Part shown: piece after piece, positions 25,241-34,563 of the stretch | Position numbering within the stretch: position 1 is the first letter of the stretch | Layout of the letters: the number at the start of each line of letters is the position of its first letter | DNA from: Candidatus Rifleibacteriota bacterium | GTDB lineage: Bacteria; Muiribacteriota; Ozemobacteria; Ozemobacterales; Ozemobacteraceae | Length of the DNA stretch: 64,000 nucleotides | Assembly (NCBI GenBank): GCA_012517355.1 | Contig: JAAYVD010000134.1 | Span: 167,734 to 231,733 of the forward strand | Direction of reading: 5' to 3' | Notes under the pieces: model-generated | Database searches by the model: none | What the model was told of the DNA's origin: nothing | Seen by the model: only the letters and a program-made list of their open reading frames with translations | Made by a program: the position numbers and the translations under genes

Positions 25241-25280
25241 TCCGCTGAGGATCATCCCAATGGGGTGACCCCCTCCTCGA

Positions 25281-27023
25281 TCAGGCCCCCGGCGGCGGCG
25301 CTCCGTCGCCCTTCTTGATCGTGAAGCGGGAGACCAGCGACTGCAGCTCGTCGGCCAGGCTGGCCAGGTCTTCCGTCGAGCTGGAGATCTGCGAGACCGT
25401 GGTGGTCTGCTGCTCGACCGAGGTGGCCACGACCGCGGTCCGTTCCGAGGTCTGCTTGGTCAGCTTGGTGATGTCCTCGATGGTTCGCGACATGACCATC
25501 GAGTTGTGCGACTGCTCGGCCGAGATCTTGCTGATGTCCTTGATCTTGTGGTTGACGTCATCGATGTTGGCGATGATGTTGTCGAGGTTGGTGCTGACCT
25601 CGCGAACGATCCGGATGCCCTCATCGACGCGGGACCGGCCCATCTGCATCGAGTCGACCGCGTTCTGGGTCTTGGTCAGGATGTTCTCGATCCGGGTGCC
25701 GATGGCTTCGGCGGCTTCAGCCGACTCTTCGGCCAGTTTGCGGACCTCCTCGGCGACGACGGTGAACCCCTTGCCCTGTTCCCCGGCGCGGGCGGCCTCG
25801 ATGGCGGCGTTCAGAGCGAGCAGGTTGGTCTGGCTGGCGATGGCGGTGATCGTGTTGACGATCTCGTTGATCTGCATCGAGGCGGAGCTCAGGTCGGCGA
25901 TGACCTGGGTGGCCATGTCGACCGACTCCTTGATCTTGCCGATCATCTCGACGGATTTCTTGACGGTCTTGCCCCCGGCGGCAGCGGCTTCCGAGGTGGT
26001 GTTGGCGGCGGTGACGGCGGTCTCGGCCAGCGAGGCGACCTGCTGGGCGGACCCGGCGAACTGCTCGACCGAGCTGGAGGTCTTCTCCAGGTTGGTCGAC
26101 ACGTCGTTGGCCGAGGTGTTGATCTCGTTGACGTTCTTCGAGATGTCGAGCAGGGTGGCCGCCGACTCCACCGAGGCGGAGCTCAACTGCTGCGAGCTGG
26201 TGGCCAGGTCATGACTGGTGGTGATGACCTTGGCGATCATCTGGCAGATGCCGGTCAGCATCCGGTTGAAACTCTCGGCGAGCTGGCCGAACTCGTCCTG
26301 GCTGGTCAGTTCGATGCGGGCTTCCAGCATGCCGCGCTCGGCGGCGCTCATCGACCGCATGATCTTGTCGAGGGGGCCGGAAATGCCGGTGGAGATGAAC
26401 CAGGTGAAACCGACCCCGAACAGGATCACGACCACGGGCAGCACCTTCATGACGGTGCCCAGCACGGAGAACATCGATTTGAGGTCGTTCTCGATCCGCT
26501 TCCCCTCGGTGACCTTGAAGAAGTCGCCGACGCTCTGGGCCGTGTTCTGCAGGGTCTCCAGCTTCTCCCGCACCTCGGCGGCCGCCTCGGGGAACGGGAG
26601 GGGCTTCTCCCCTCCGGCGGGCTTGAGGAGCTTTTCCCCGAATCCGAACAGCTCCCCCATGCCCGCTTCGGCGGCCTCGACCAGCTGGACGACCGGGCGG
26701 CCCCGCTTGGCCATCCGCTTTTCGACGTCCTCGCGGATCGAGTTGAGGTTGGAGCGGGCCCGGTCACAGGCGTCGTCGTAGGCTTTCTGGAGGTCGTCGT
26801 TCTTGCCCTGGATGGCCAGCTGCAGCATGGTCAGGCCGGCGATGTTGATGTCGGACGACCACATCTGCACCTTGGTCAGGATCGGCAGCTGGGCCTCCTG
26901 CAGGAAGTTGATCTCGGTCTTGAGCCGGTTCAGCAGGTATCCGGCCACGCCGACCACGGCGAGGCAGATGACCAGGATGGAGATGAACCCGCCCAGGATC
27001 TTCTTGCTGATCGACAGTTTCAC
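25281..27023 (-). CDS. Methyl-accepting chemotaxis protein
   Basis: 580 residues from a GTG (27023) that overlaps the stop of the dGTPase-like gene (GTGA). TM1 ([20 protein letters not shown]) and TM2 ([18 protein letters not shown]) bracket an extracytoplasmic sensor of about 160 residues, mostly helical. HAMP follows ([20 protein letters not shown]), then the signalling domain. The hairpin tip is highly conserved: [20 protein letters not shown] followed by [20 protein letters not shown]. No CheR-tethering pentapeptide is seen at the end, which is DGAPPPGA. No other chemotaxis gene is in the window; the receptor could feed a flagellar or a pilus-type chemosensory system. Confidence 0.95.
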   Translation of the reverse strand: MKLSISKKILGGFISILVICLAVVGVAGYLLNRLKTEINFLQEAQLPILTKVQMWSSDINIAGLTMLQLAIQGKNDDLQKAYDDACDRARSNLNSIREDVEKRMAKRGRPVVQLVEAAEAGMGELFGFGEKLLKPAGGEKPLPFPEAAAEVREKLETLQNTAQSVGDFFKVTEGKRIENDLKSMFSVLGTVMKVLPVVVILFGVGFTWFISTGISGPLDKIMRSMSAAERGMLEARIELTSQDEFGQLAESFNRMLTGICQMIAKVITTSHDLATSSQQLSSASVESAATLLDISKNVNEINTSANDVSTNLEKTSSSVEQFAGSAQQVASLAETAVTAANTTSEAAAAGGKTVKKSVEMIGKIKESVDMATQVIADLSSASMQINEIVNTITAIASQTNLLALNAAIEAARAGEQGKGFTVVAEEVRKLAEESAEAAEAIGTRIENILTKTQNAVDSMQMGRSRVDEGIRIVREVSTNLDNIIANIDDVNHKIKDISKISAEQSHNSMVMSRTIEDITKLTKQTSERTAVVATSVEQQTTTVSQISSSTEDLASLADELQSLVSRFTIKKGDGAPPPGA

Positions 27024-28123
27024 GGCCGGGTCTCCGTCCCCGGCGACCGGGCCGCCGCGACCTCCAGGGTGTAGTGGGGGACGAACAGTTCCTTGAACAT
27101 GCCGATCGCGTATTCATCGGTCATCGAGGCGAGGTAGTCGACGAGGGTCCGACGCAGGGGTTGGCCGGCGGGGGGCTGGTGGTGCAGACGCCCGTAGAGG
27201 TCATCTGGGTGGTCGAGGAACCATTTGGCCAGCTGGCGGAGCAGGTGCTTGGCCTTCTCCTTGGCCCCGTCGATGCCGGGGCGCGGATAGACCTGACCGT
27301 AGAGGAAGTCCCGGAGCTCTTCGGTCGCGTCGTGGACGGCGGGACTCATGACGATGCTCGCCGCCGTGGCGCTCTGGTGGATGATGTCCTTCACCATCTG
27401 GTGGATCCGTTGGGAATGGCGTTCCCCCAGCAGCCGTACCGGCCCGGTGGGGAGTTCGGCCAGGGTGAGGACCCCGGCGCGCATGGCGTCGTCGAGATCG
27501 TGGTTGATGTAGGCGACCAGGTCGGCGAGGCGGACGATCTGGGCCTCGAGCGTCAGGGGCTGGTCGGGGCTGCCGGTCGCCGGGCCCTTCCGGCCCTTGC
27601 TGTGGTGGACGATACCGTCGATCACTTCGGCGGTCAGGTTCAAGCCCGTCCCTCCCTTCTCGAGCACGGTCACCACCCGCACCCCGTGCACGGCGTGATG
27701 GAACCCCTCCTCGCTGATCTCGGCCAGCACCTCTTCGCCGGAATGGCCGAAGGGGGTGTGCCCGAGGTCGTGGCCGAGGGCGATGGCCTCGGTCAGGTCC
27801 TCGTTCAGGCGCAGGCAGCGGGCGATGCAGCGGGCGATCCCCACCACCTCGAGGGTGTGGGTGAGACGGGTGCGGAAGTGGTCGTTGGTGGGGGAGAGGA
27901 AGACCTGGGTCTTGTGCTTGAGCCGCCGGAAGGCCTCGCTGTGGAGGATCCGGTCGATGTCCCGTTGGAAGCAGGTGCGGATGAAACACGGCTGTTCGGG
28001 CACGGCGCGGCCGCGCGAACGCGACGCGAGACACGCCCGGGGGCTGAGCCGGCGGACTTCCTCCTCTTCGAACGAGCGTCGAAGGGAGTCGTCGGAGATC
28101 GACTGGTGGGTGGGGTGACTCAC
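27020..28123 (-). CDS. dgt: dGTP triphosphohydrolase-like HD protein
   Basis: 367 residues from a GTG at 28123. Family motifs: [20 protein letters not shown] near the N-terminus, the HD-domain His in [14 protein letters not shown], and [20 protein letters not shown] with the HD pair and following His. A later conserved segment is [10 protein letters not shown], and [16 protein letters not shown] carries the last metal-binding Asp. These proteins remove triphosphate from dNTPs, often dGTP, in the cytoplasm. It sits between pyrimidine-nucleoside phosphorylase (17 bases upstream) and the chemoreceptor (overlapping), so pdp-dgt-mcp is likely one transcript; the first two share nucleotide metabolism. 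Substrate range cannot be read from the sequence. Confidence 0.9.
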   Translation of the reverse strand: MSHPTHQSISDDSLRRSFEEEEVRRLSPRACLASRSRGRAVPEQPCFIRTCFQRDIDRILHSEAFRRLKHKTQVFLSPTNDHFRTRLTHTLEVVGIARCIARCLRLNEDLTEAIALGHDLGHTPFGHSGEEVLAEISEEGFHHAVHGVRVVTVLEKGGTGLNLTAEVIDGIVHHSKGRKGPATGSPDQPLTLEAQIVRLADLVAYINHDLDDAMRAGVLTLAELPTGPVRLLGERHSQRIHQMVKDIIHQSATAASIVMSPAVHDATEELRDFLYGQVYPRPGIDGAKEKAKHLLRQLAKWFLDHPDDLYGRLHHQPPAGQPLRRTLVDYLASMTDEYAIGMFKELFVPHYTLEVAAARSPGTETRP

Positions 28124-28139
28124 AGGGAGGTGGGGCGGT

Positions 28140-29444
28140 TCACGAAACGATGTCGAGGATCAGGGGCTGGGCCTGCACCGGCCGGTCGGACAGGTGATAG
28201 GCATCGCGCAGGCGCTGGATGCCGCGGGTGTTGTCGCGGGCGGGGTCGACGTGGACGTCGGCCAGCACGTCGCCGGCCTCGACCCGGTCGCCGACCTTCC
28301 GGTTCAGGTGGAAGCCGACGGCCGGGTCGATGACCGATTCCTTGGTCTCGCGGCCCGCGCCCAGCATCATGGCGGCCAGGCCGACCTCCTCGCACTCGAT
28401 CCGTTCGACCCAGCCGGCCCGGTCGACCTTCAGGGGAACCACGGAACGGGCGGTGGGCAGACGCTCGGGGTGCTCGACCAGGGCGGGATCGCCGCCCTGC
28501 GACCGGACCATGGCCACGAAGGAGGACCACGCCTGGCCGCCGGCCAGGGCCTGGTCGACGCGGGCGGCGGCCTCGGCCTGGGTGAGCCGCCGGTTCTCGG
28601 CGAGCAGGGCTTCCTGCGCCAGGGCCTTGACCAGCGCGACCAGGTCGGCCGGGCCCTTCCCGCGCAAGGTGTCGATGGCCTCCCGCACCTCGAGGGCGTT
28701 GCCGATCATGCGGCCGAGAGGCTCATCCATGTTGGAGAGGACGGCGGCCACCTGCCGGCCGGCCTGTTTGCCGATCCGGACCATCAGGCGGGCCAGTTCG
28801 CGGGCGTCGCCGAGGGTCTTCATGAAGGCCCCCGACCCGACCTTGACGTCGAGCACGATCGCCTTGTTCTGCACGGCCAGCTTCTTGGACATGATGGACG
28901 CGGCGATCAGGGGGATCGAATCGATGGTGGCGGTGACGTCGCGCAGGGCGTAGATCTTCTTGTCGGCCGGCACCAGGGTCGGGGTCTGGCCGATGATGGC
29001 CAGGCCGATGGTGTTGACGGCCTTGACGAAGGCCTCGGGGGACAGGTCGCAGGAGAACCCCTTGATGGATTCCAGCTTGTCGATGGTGCCGCCGGTATGG
29101 CCGAGGCCGCGCCCCGACAGCTTGGCCACGCGCAGGCCGAGGGCGGCCAGGACCGGCCCCAGCACCAGGCTGGTCTTGTCCCCGACGCCGCCGGTGGAAT
29201 GCTTGTCGACGGTGAACCCCTCGATGCCCTTCAGTTCGACCTGGTCGCCGCTGAGGCGCATGGCGTCGGTCAGCCAGAAGGTCTCCTGCTCATCCAGGCC
29301 TTTCAGGAACGCCGCCATCAGCCAGGCGGCCATCTGGTAGTCGGGCAGGCCGCCCTGGACGAAGGCCTCGATGAGGAACCGGATCTCGGCCTCCTCCAGT
29401 TTGTGGCCATCGCGTTTCTTCCGGATGATCTCGTAGGCGCGCAT
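28140..29444 (-). CDS. pdp: Pyrimidine-nucleoside phosphorylase / thymidine phosphorylase
   Basis: 434 residues from ATG 29444, preceded by AGGAGG. It cleaves pyrimidine nucleosides with phosphate to base and (deoxy)ribose-1-phosphate. Start MRAYEIIRKKRDGHKLEEAE is typical. The phosphate-binding KHSTGGVGDKTSLVLGP and the family signature SGRGLGHTGGTIDKLES are intact, and the K+ site region DVKVGSGAFM is present. The C-terminal domain shows the expected VGFHLNRKVGDRVEAGDVLA. Length matches Pdp of Bacillus type. The C-terminus LILDIVS is complete. Downstream dgt follows after 17 bases. Confidence 0.95.
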   Translation of the reverse strand: MRAYEIIRKKRDGHKLEEAEIRFLIEAFVQGGLPDYQMAAWLMAAFLKGLDEQETFWLTDAMRLSGDQVELKGIEGFTVDKHSTGGVGDKTSLVLGPVLAALGLRVAKLSGRGLGHTGGTIDKLESIKGFSCDLSPEAFVKAVNTIGLAIIGQTPTLVPADKKIYALRDVTATIDSIPLIAASIMSKKLAVQNKAIVLDVKVGSGAFMKTLGDARELARLMVRIGKQAGRQVAAVLSNMDEPLGRMIGNALEVREAIDTLRGKGPADLVALVKALAQEALLAENRRLTQAEAAARVDQALAGGQAWSSFVAMVRSQGGDPALVEHPERLPTARSVVPLKVDRAGWVERIECEEVGLAAMMLGAGRETKESVIDPAVGFHLNRKVGDRVEAGDVLADVHVDPARDNTRGIQRLRDAYHLSDRPVQAQPLILDIVS

Positions 29445-29473
29445 GGGGGTCCTCCTGGCCGGGAATGTCGTTC

Positions 29474-29671
29474 CTACCGCTTGATGCGGGCGATCCGGAT
29501 GGTGTTGACCATGTAGCAGCGCTCGTGCAGGGGGCATTCGCAACACTTCTGCTGCTGGTCCGGGCGGTCGATCTTCATCGATTCGAAGGTCATCCCCGAG
29601 GTGGCCCACTTGGCGTAGTAGTCGGTGCCGAAGCACTTGGGCATGCTCTGGGGGGTGGTGGGAAAAGACAT
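29474..29671 (-). CDS. Small Cys-rich protein
   Basis: 65 residues from ATG 29671, preceded by AGGAGG at good spacing. The C-terminal half carries KCCECPLHERCYMV, a cluster of four Cys and one His, with one more Cys earlier (PKCFG). This looks like a metal-binding site, zinc or iron-sulfur, of ferredoxin-like size. No signal peptide or membrane helix. It is divergent from the tandem radical SAM genes and 29 bases upstream of pdp, so it could belong to the pdp transcript. I do not recognise the family. Confidence 0.7.
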   Translation of the reverse strand: MSFPTTPQSMPKCFGTDYYAKWATSGMTFESMKIDRPDQQQKCCECPLHERCYMVNTIRIARIKR

Positions 29672-29744
29672 GTGACTGGACCTCCTGAGATTTGGAATGG
29701 ACCGGGACCTTCCCGCCGGGAAAAGCCCCCGGGCGGGTGCCCCT

Positions 29745-29750
29745 ACTATA
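29745..29750 (-). promoter_or_regulatory. Candidate -10 element for the small Cys-rich gene
   Basis: On the minus strand TATAGT, directly preceded by GTG, lies about 75 bases before the ATG at 29671. The -35 region is weak. Confidence 0.3.
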
Positions 29751-29895
29751 CACCACCCGGACTTCGAGGGAAAGTCCGTTTCCCCGGGACCACCATCTTC
29801 TGGCATTGACGGGGTCGGGGCAGTATCCCCGCGGCCGGCCGATGAGGTATCATACCCGGCGGTTCCCCATTCCCCATGAGCGGAGGAAGCCCCCC

Positions 29896-31326
29896 ATGCG
29901 CCCGGAACGCGAGTATACCTACCTTTCCAGCACCACCGGCATGTGCCGGTCCTGCCGCGCCCTGGTGACCGCCCGCCTCGTCGAGCGCGGGGGAAGCGTC
30001 TTCCAGCAGAACCTCTGCCCGGCCTGCGGCACCAGCGAGGCGCTGGTGGCCGAGGAGTTCGCCTGGTATGCCCGGACCCTCGAAACCCTGGTCAAACCAA
30101 GGCCCCCGCGCCTGCCCGGCCACCCGGTGCGTCGGGGGTGCCCGCACGATTGCGGTCCCTGCGCCTTCCACGCCGGCACCTGCAACCTTCCCGTCTTTTC
30201 GATCACCAACGCCTGCGACCTCGACTGCCCCATCTGCTTCACCTACAACCGTCGCGACCGGCTCTACCACATGTCCCGTGCCGAACTGGCCACCCTGCTC
30301 GACCGCCTGCTGGCCCGCACCGGGCCGGTCGACCTGATCAACATCACCGGGGGCGAGCCGACGTTGCACCCGCAGTTGACCGACCTGATCGCCGAGGCCG
30401 CCGGCCGGCCGGAGATCGGACGGGTCACCGTCAACAGCAACGGCCTGCGGATCGCCCGCGAGGAGGGGTTCGCCGGGAAGCTGGCCGCCGCCGGCGCCTA
30501 CGTCATCCTGTCATTCGACACGCTCGACCCGGCCACCGCCGTCCGCATCCACGGCCGGGACATCGTGGCCGACAAGCTGCGGGCCCTCGAGAACCTGCAG
30601 CGGGCCGGGGTCGGGGTCACCCTGCTGCACGTGATGATCCCGGGGGTCAACGACCGGGAGTTCGGCCGCATCCTGGACCTGGCCCTGGCCACCCCGGTGG
30701 TCCGCAGCATCACCGTGCAGACCATGACCTACACCGGGAAAGGAGGCGGGGCGTTCGGCCCGCGGCAGCACCTGCCGCTCGACCGGGCCGCCCGCCTGAT
30801 CGAGGAGCAGACCGACGGACGGTTGCGGCGGTCGTTCTTCCGGCCGTTGCCGGCCGCCCATCCGCTCTGTTACCAGATCGCCTACGTCTTCAAGGGCAAG
30901 ACGAAGCTGTTCGACTTCTCCGACATCTTCGCTCCCGATGCCTTCGAGCGCCTGCTGGGCAACGGCTACCTGCTGCGCCCCGCCGACGAGACGACCGACC
31001 TGTTCCAGGACGCCCTCAACCGCCTGTGGGCGGACGGCGCCGATCCCGACCTGCTGGAGACCTTCCGGACCGTCATCCGCGAGATGTTCCCCCCCATCGC
31101 CGACCCGCCGTCGGTGGCCGAACGCCAGAAGATCGGGGAACGGCACGTGCTGACCGTCTACCTGCACGCCCACATGGACGAGGACAATTTCGACGTGGCA
31201 CGGGTCTCCACCTGCCCCGACCAGGTTCCCGACCCCGAGGGCCGGCTGATCCCCGCCTGCGCCTACAACCTGTTCTACCGCATGAAGGACCCCCGTTTCT
31301 GGATCGAGGAGGCCCCCCGCCCATGA
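29896..31326 (+). CDS. Radical SAM protein, tetraether lipid synthase (Tes/MJ0619)-like, first of a pair
   Basis: 476 residues from ATG 29896 after GGAGG. The layout matches the Tes family. First comes an N-terminal four-Cys zinc-type module (CRSC and CPAC), then GCPHDCGPCAFHAGTCN, the radical SAM motif CDLDCPICF (CxxxCxxC) and GGEPTLHP. The C-terminal segment is FDVARVSTCPDQVPDPEGRL followed by IPACAYN, which parallels the Cys-containing end of archaeal Tes. Archaeal Tes joins the tips of two isoprenoid lipid chains by carbon-carbon bonds. In a bacterium the substrate would be different; homologues have been proposed to make membrane-spanning lipids. The second copy starts inside this gene's stop (ATGA). 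Family assignment is fairly secure, function is inference. Confidence 0.8.
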   Translation: MRPEREYTYLSSTTGMCRSCRALVTARLVERGGSVFQQNLCPACGTSEALVAEEFAWYARTLETLVKPRPPRLPGHPVRRGCPHDCGPCAFHAGTCNLPVFSITNACDLDCPICFTYNRRDRLYHMSRAELATLLDRLLARTGPVDLINITGGEPTLHPQLTDLIAEAAGRPEIGRVTVNSNGLRIAREEGFAGKLAAAGAYVILSFDTLDPATAVRIHGRDIVADKLRALENLQRAGVGVTLLHVMIPGVNDREFGRILDLALATPVVRSITVQTMTYTGKGGGAFGPRQHLPLDRAARLIEEQTDGRLRRSFFRPLPAAHPLCYQIAYVFKGKTKLFDFSDIFAPDAFERLLGNGYLLRPADETTDLFQDALNRLWADGADPDLLETFRTVIREMFPPIADPPSVAERQKIGERHVLTVYLHAHMDEDNFDVARVSTCPDQVPDPEGRLIPACAYNLFYRMKDPRFWIEEAPRP

Positions 31327-32729
31327 CCAGCCAGACCGGCCAGCTGACCGTCACCCGGACCGTCTGCGACACCTGCCGTCGCCTGATCCAGGCCCGCGTC
31401 GTCGTGCGCGACGACGGGGTCTGGTTCGAAAAGGTCTGTCCCGACCACGGCCGCCACGACGTCAAGGTCGCCGACGACGCCGCGGCCTACCTCGGGGCCT
31501 ACCACTACCACCGGGTGGCCTCCAAGCCCCTCGGCTTCGCCACCCGTTTCGCGCACGGCTGTCCGACCGATTGCGGTTTCTGCCCCGAGCACGAACAGCA
31601 CGTCTGCATGCCGATCATCGAGATCACCGACCACTGCGACATGGGCTGCCCGATCTGCCTTGTACAAAATCGGAATTCGTGGCACATGACGCCGGCCGAG
31701 CTGAACCGCATCCTCGACCACCTGATCGCCACCGAGGAACGCATCGACGTGGCCAACCTGTCGGGCGGCGAGCCGACCCTGCACCCGCAGTTCCGCGAGA
31801 TGGTCGAGGCCTGCCTGGCGCGGCCGGAGATCACGCGGGTGACCGTCTCCACCAACGGCCTCCGGCTGGCGGAAGACGAGGGCCTGCGCCGGTTCCTGGC
31901 CGAGCGGAACGTGGTGGTCAGCCTGCAGTTCGACGGGGACGACCCCGCCTACCTGCAACGGATGCGGGGCAGCCCCGACACCCGGCTCCCCCTGCTCGAC
32001 CAGTTGACCGCGCTCGACGCGCCCTGTTCCCTGACCTTCACCCTGGCCCCCGACGCCCCCGATGCCGCCCTCGGACGGGCGGTCACCGAACTGTTCACCC
32101 GGCCCAACGTGCTCAGCCTGATGGTGCAACCCGCCGCCTACGCCGGGCGGGGGGCCACCCTGGCCGACCCCCTGCCGCGACGGGTGTTCATTCCCGAGGC
32201 GGTCGAACGGATCGCCCGCTCGTCGCAGGGCCGGGTGGCGCCCGACAACTTCTCGCCCCTTCCCTGCAGCCATCCGAACTGCTTCTCGCTTTCCTTCTAC
32301 CTGAAGGCGGCCGACGGCTCGTTCCTGTCGCTGAAGGAACAGTTCAGGATGGACTCCTACCTCGACATCATCCGCAACCGCACGCTGTTCGGCACCGACC
32401 CCGACAACCTCGGCAAGATCGAGGAGGCGGTCTACGACCTGTGGTCCGGGCCGGCCGCCCTCGCCCCCGACTCCGACAAGGCGCTGTCGTCGATCCGGCA
32501 CCTGCTCAAGCAGGTCCAGTCGAAGCGCACCTGCAAATGCTTCAGCCCGGCCGAGACCCTCGCGGTCGCCGAGCGCCAGGTCAAGTCGATCTTCGTGCAC
32601 GCCTTCATGGACCCCGGCACCTTCGACGTCAACCGCGTCCGCAAGTGCTGCCAGGTCTACCCCCTGCGGGACGGGCGGCTGATGCCCGCCTGCGTCTACA
32701 ACGTCCTGGGCCGCCAGCCCCAGGCGTGA
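31323..32729 (+). CDS. Radical SAM protein, tetraether lipid synthase (Tes/MJ0619)-like, second of a pair
   Basis: 468 residues, coupled to the first copy by ATGA. Same architecture: an N-terminal Cys module (CDTC...KVCPDHGRHDV), GCPTDCGFCPEHEQHVC, radical SAM CDMGCPIC, SGGEPTLHP, and the C-terminal FDVNRVRKCCQVYPLRDGRL then MPACVYN. CPDHG in the zinc module and GFCPEHE are closer to archaeal Tes than the first copy (CPAC, GPCAFHA). The middle of the protein differs clearly between copies, so they are old paralogues and not a recent duplication. Two paralogues could act in sequence or on two substrates, or form a heteromer. Cytoplasmic or peripheral membrane; there is no transmembrane helix. 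The carbamoyltransferase gene follows after 51 bases. Confidence 0.8.
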   Translation: MTSQTGQLTVTRTVCDTCRRLIQARVVVRDDGVWFEKVCPDHGRHDVKVADDAAAYLGAYHYHRVASKPLGFATRFAHGCPTDCGFCPEHEQHVCMPIIEITDHCDMGCPICLVQNRNSWHMTPAELNRILDHLIATEERIDVANLSGGEPTLHPQFREMVEACLARPEITRVTVSTNGLRLAEDEGLRRFLAERNVVVSLQFDGDDPAYLQRMRGSPDTRLPLLDQLTALDAPCSLTFTLAPDAPDAALGRAVTELFTRPNVLSLMVQPAAYAGRGATLADPLPRRVFIPEAVERIARSSQGRVAPDNFSPLPCSHPNCFSLSFYLKAADGSFLSLKEQFRMDSYLDIIRNRTLFGTDPDNLGKIEEAVYDLWSGPAALAPDSDKALSSIRHLLKQVQSKRTCKCFSPAETLAVAERQVKSIFVHAFMDPGTFDVNRVRKCCQVYPLRDGRLMPACVYNVLGRQPQA

Positions 32730-32780
32730 CCACCGTCCGGCCGTGATCGTTCCTCCCCGCCGCCGGCCGGCCCCGGGCGG

Positions 32781-34517
32781 GTGACCGCCCCGTCCGGGAG
32801 CCGCCCGCCGGCCGAGCGCCTGATCCTCGGCCTGGCGGTGTTCAGCCACGACAATGCGGCCGCCCTTCTGCGCGGAACCGAGGTGCTGTTCGCCGCCGAG
32901 CAGGAGCGGTTCGACCGGGTCAGGCACAGCCGCGCCCTGCCCCTCGACGCGGTCGAAGCCGCCCTGCGCCACGCCGGCGTGTCGTTCGCCGACCTCGACG
33001 ACGTGGTCATCAACTACGACCCCGCCCGCATGGTGTGGGGCTACCTGCGGCACATCTGGCGGTATCTGCCCCGGTCGCTGCGCATGCTGTGCGAGCCGCG
33101 CCGCTACCGCAACGTCCTGCGCCTGCGCGGGTACCGGGCCGCCCTGGGCGAGCGGTTCGGCGACCTGTCGCACCTGCGCTGGCACGCGGTCGGCCACCAC
33201 CTCGCCCACGCCGCCTCGGCCTTCTTCCGGTCGGGGTTCGAGCGGGCCGCCGTCCTGACCAGCGACGCCCTGGGCGAGTTCGACGCGGCCGGCTTCGCCC
33301 TGGGCGAGGGGAACCGGCTGCGGGTGCTGGCCTCGCTGCCCTATCCGCATTCCCTGGGCGCGGTCTACTCGGCCGTCACCGACCACCTGGGCTTCGAGAT
33401 CTACGCGGGCGAGGGGAAGGTGATGGGCCTGGCCGGGTATGGGCGCCCTGAGCCCGCCCGCGCCCTCGACGGGGCGATCCGGTGCCAGCCAGGCGGCCGC
33501 TTCGAGGTCAACCTCGACTGGTTCCGCTACCACGTGATGCCGTTCGTGCACGAAGGCTGGACCACCCCGCGGTTCGCCGCCCGGTTCGGCCCGCCGCGTC
33601 CCCGCGGCGCGCCATTGCGCGACCGCCACGCCGACCTGGCCCGGGCCCTGCAGGACCTGTCCGACCGGGTCACCGTCCATCTCTGCCGGCACCTGCGCGA
33701 GACCACGGGGTTGGCCGACCTCTGTTACGCAGGCGGCAGCGCCCTCAACGCCTACGGCAACACCAAAGCCCTGACGGAGGGCGGCTTCGCGAGGCTCTTC
33801 GTGCAGCCCGCCGCCAACGACGGGGGCACCGCCCTCGGGGCCGCGCTCTACCACGCCCACCAGACGCTCGGCCTGCCGCGCGAGCCCCGCGAAGGCGGGA
33901 CCTTCCTGGGCCCCGCCTTCGGCGAGGACGCCTGCGAGGAAGCGCTGCGCCGGGCGGCGGTTCCCTTCCTCCGCCCCCCCGACCTGGCGGCCGCCGTCGC
34001 CGCCCGGCTGGCGCAGGGACGCGTGGTCGGCTGGTTCCAGGGCCGGCTCGAGTTCGGGCCGCGGGCCCTGGGCCACCGCAGCATCCTGGCCGACCCTCGG
34101 CCGGCGCGGCTGCGTGACCGGCTGAACGCCGAGATCAAGCGACGCGAGGGGTTCCGGCCGTTCGCCCCGATGGTTCCGGTGGAGGAAGCGGACCGGTTCT
34201 TCGCCATGCCCGCGCGCGATCTGCCCTACATGCTCTTCATCGTGCCGGTGCGGCCGGAATGGCGGGAACGGCTGGCGGCCATCACCCACGTCGACGGGAC
34301 CACCCGCGTGCAGACCGTCGACCGGGCGGCCGAGCCGCTGACCTGGGCCCTGCTGCGCGCCTTCGAGCGGGAGAGCGGTGTGCCGGTGCTGCTGAACACC
34401 TCGTTCAACGGGCCGGGGGAACCGATCGTCTGCACCCCGGCCGAGGCCGTCGCCTCCTGGCGCCGGAACGGCCTCGACGACCTGGTGCTCGGTCCGTTCC
34501 TCACCCGAAACCCCTGA
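32781..34517 (+). CDS. NodU/CmcH-type carbamoyltransferase
   Basis: 578 residues from a GTG. Family motifs are clear. The N-terminal Kae1-like domain has ILGLAVFSHDNAAALL, AAEQERFDRVRHS and HHLAHAASAFF with the metal-binding His residues. GEGKVMGLAGYG and YAGGSALNAYGN follow. The C-terminal YrdC-like half has GRLEFGPRALGHRSILADPR, FRPFAPMVP and VLLNTSFNGPGEPIVCTP. These enzymes transfer a carbamoyl group from carbamoyl phosphate to hydroxyls of sugars, antibiotics or lipids. It follows the Tes-like pair and precedes a methyltransferase gene, so it may decorate the same product; the acceptor is unknown. No good ribosome-binding site precedes the GTG, so the exact start is uncertain by a few codons. 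Confidence 0.88.
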   Translation: MTAPSGSRPPAERLILGLAVFSHDNAAALLRGTEVLFAAEQERFDRVRHSRALPLDAVEAALRHAGVSFADLDDVVINYDPARMVWGYLRHIWRYLPRSLRMLCEPRRYRNVLRLRGYRAALGERFGDLSHLRWHAVGHHLAHAASAFFRSGFERAAVLTSDALGEFDAAGFALGEGNRLRVLASLPYPHSLGAVYSAVTDHLGFEIYAGEGKVMGLAGYGRPEPARALDGAIRCQPGGRFEVNLDWFRYHVMPFVHEGWTTPRFAARFGPPRPRGAPLRDRHADLARALQDLSDRVTVHLCRHLRETTGLADLCYAGGSALNAYGNTKALTEGGFARLFVQPAANDGGTALGAALYHAHQTLGLPREPREGGTFLGPAFGEDACEEALRRAAVPFLRPPDLAAAVAARLAQGRVVGWFQGRLEFGPRALGHRSILADPRPARLRDRLNAEIKRREGFRPFAPMVPVEEADRFFAMPARDLPYMLFIVPVRPEWRERLAAITHVDGTTRVQTVDRAAEPLTWALLRAFERESGVPVLLNTSFNGPGEPIVCTPAEAVASWRRNGLDDLVLGPFLTRNP

Positions 34518-34563
34518 CCGCCCTCGGCGGAGAGCCGCCCCGGCACCGAGAAAGGAGATTCCC

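Noticed and set aside
29806..29828. TTGACG with TATCCC as promoter for the Tes-like pair
   Set aside because: The spacer is only about 12 bases and no correctly spaced -10 hexamer follows.
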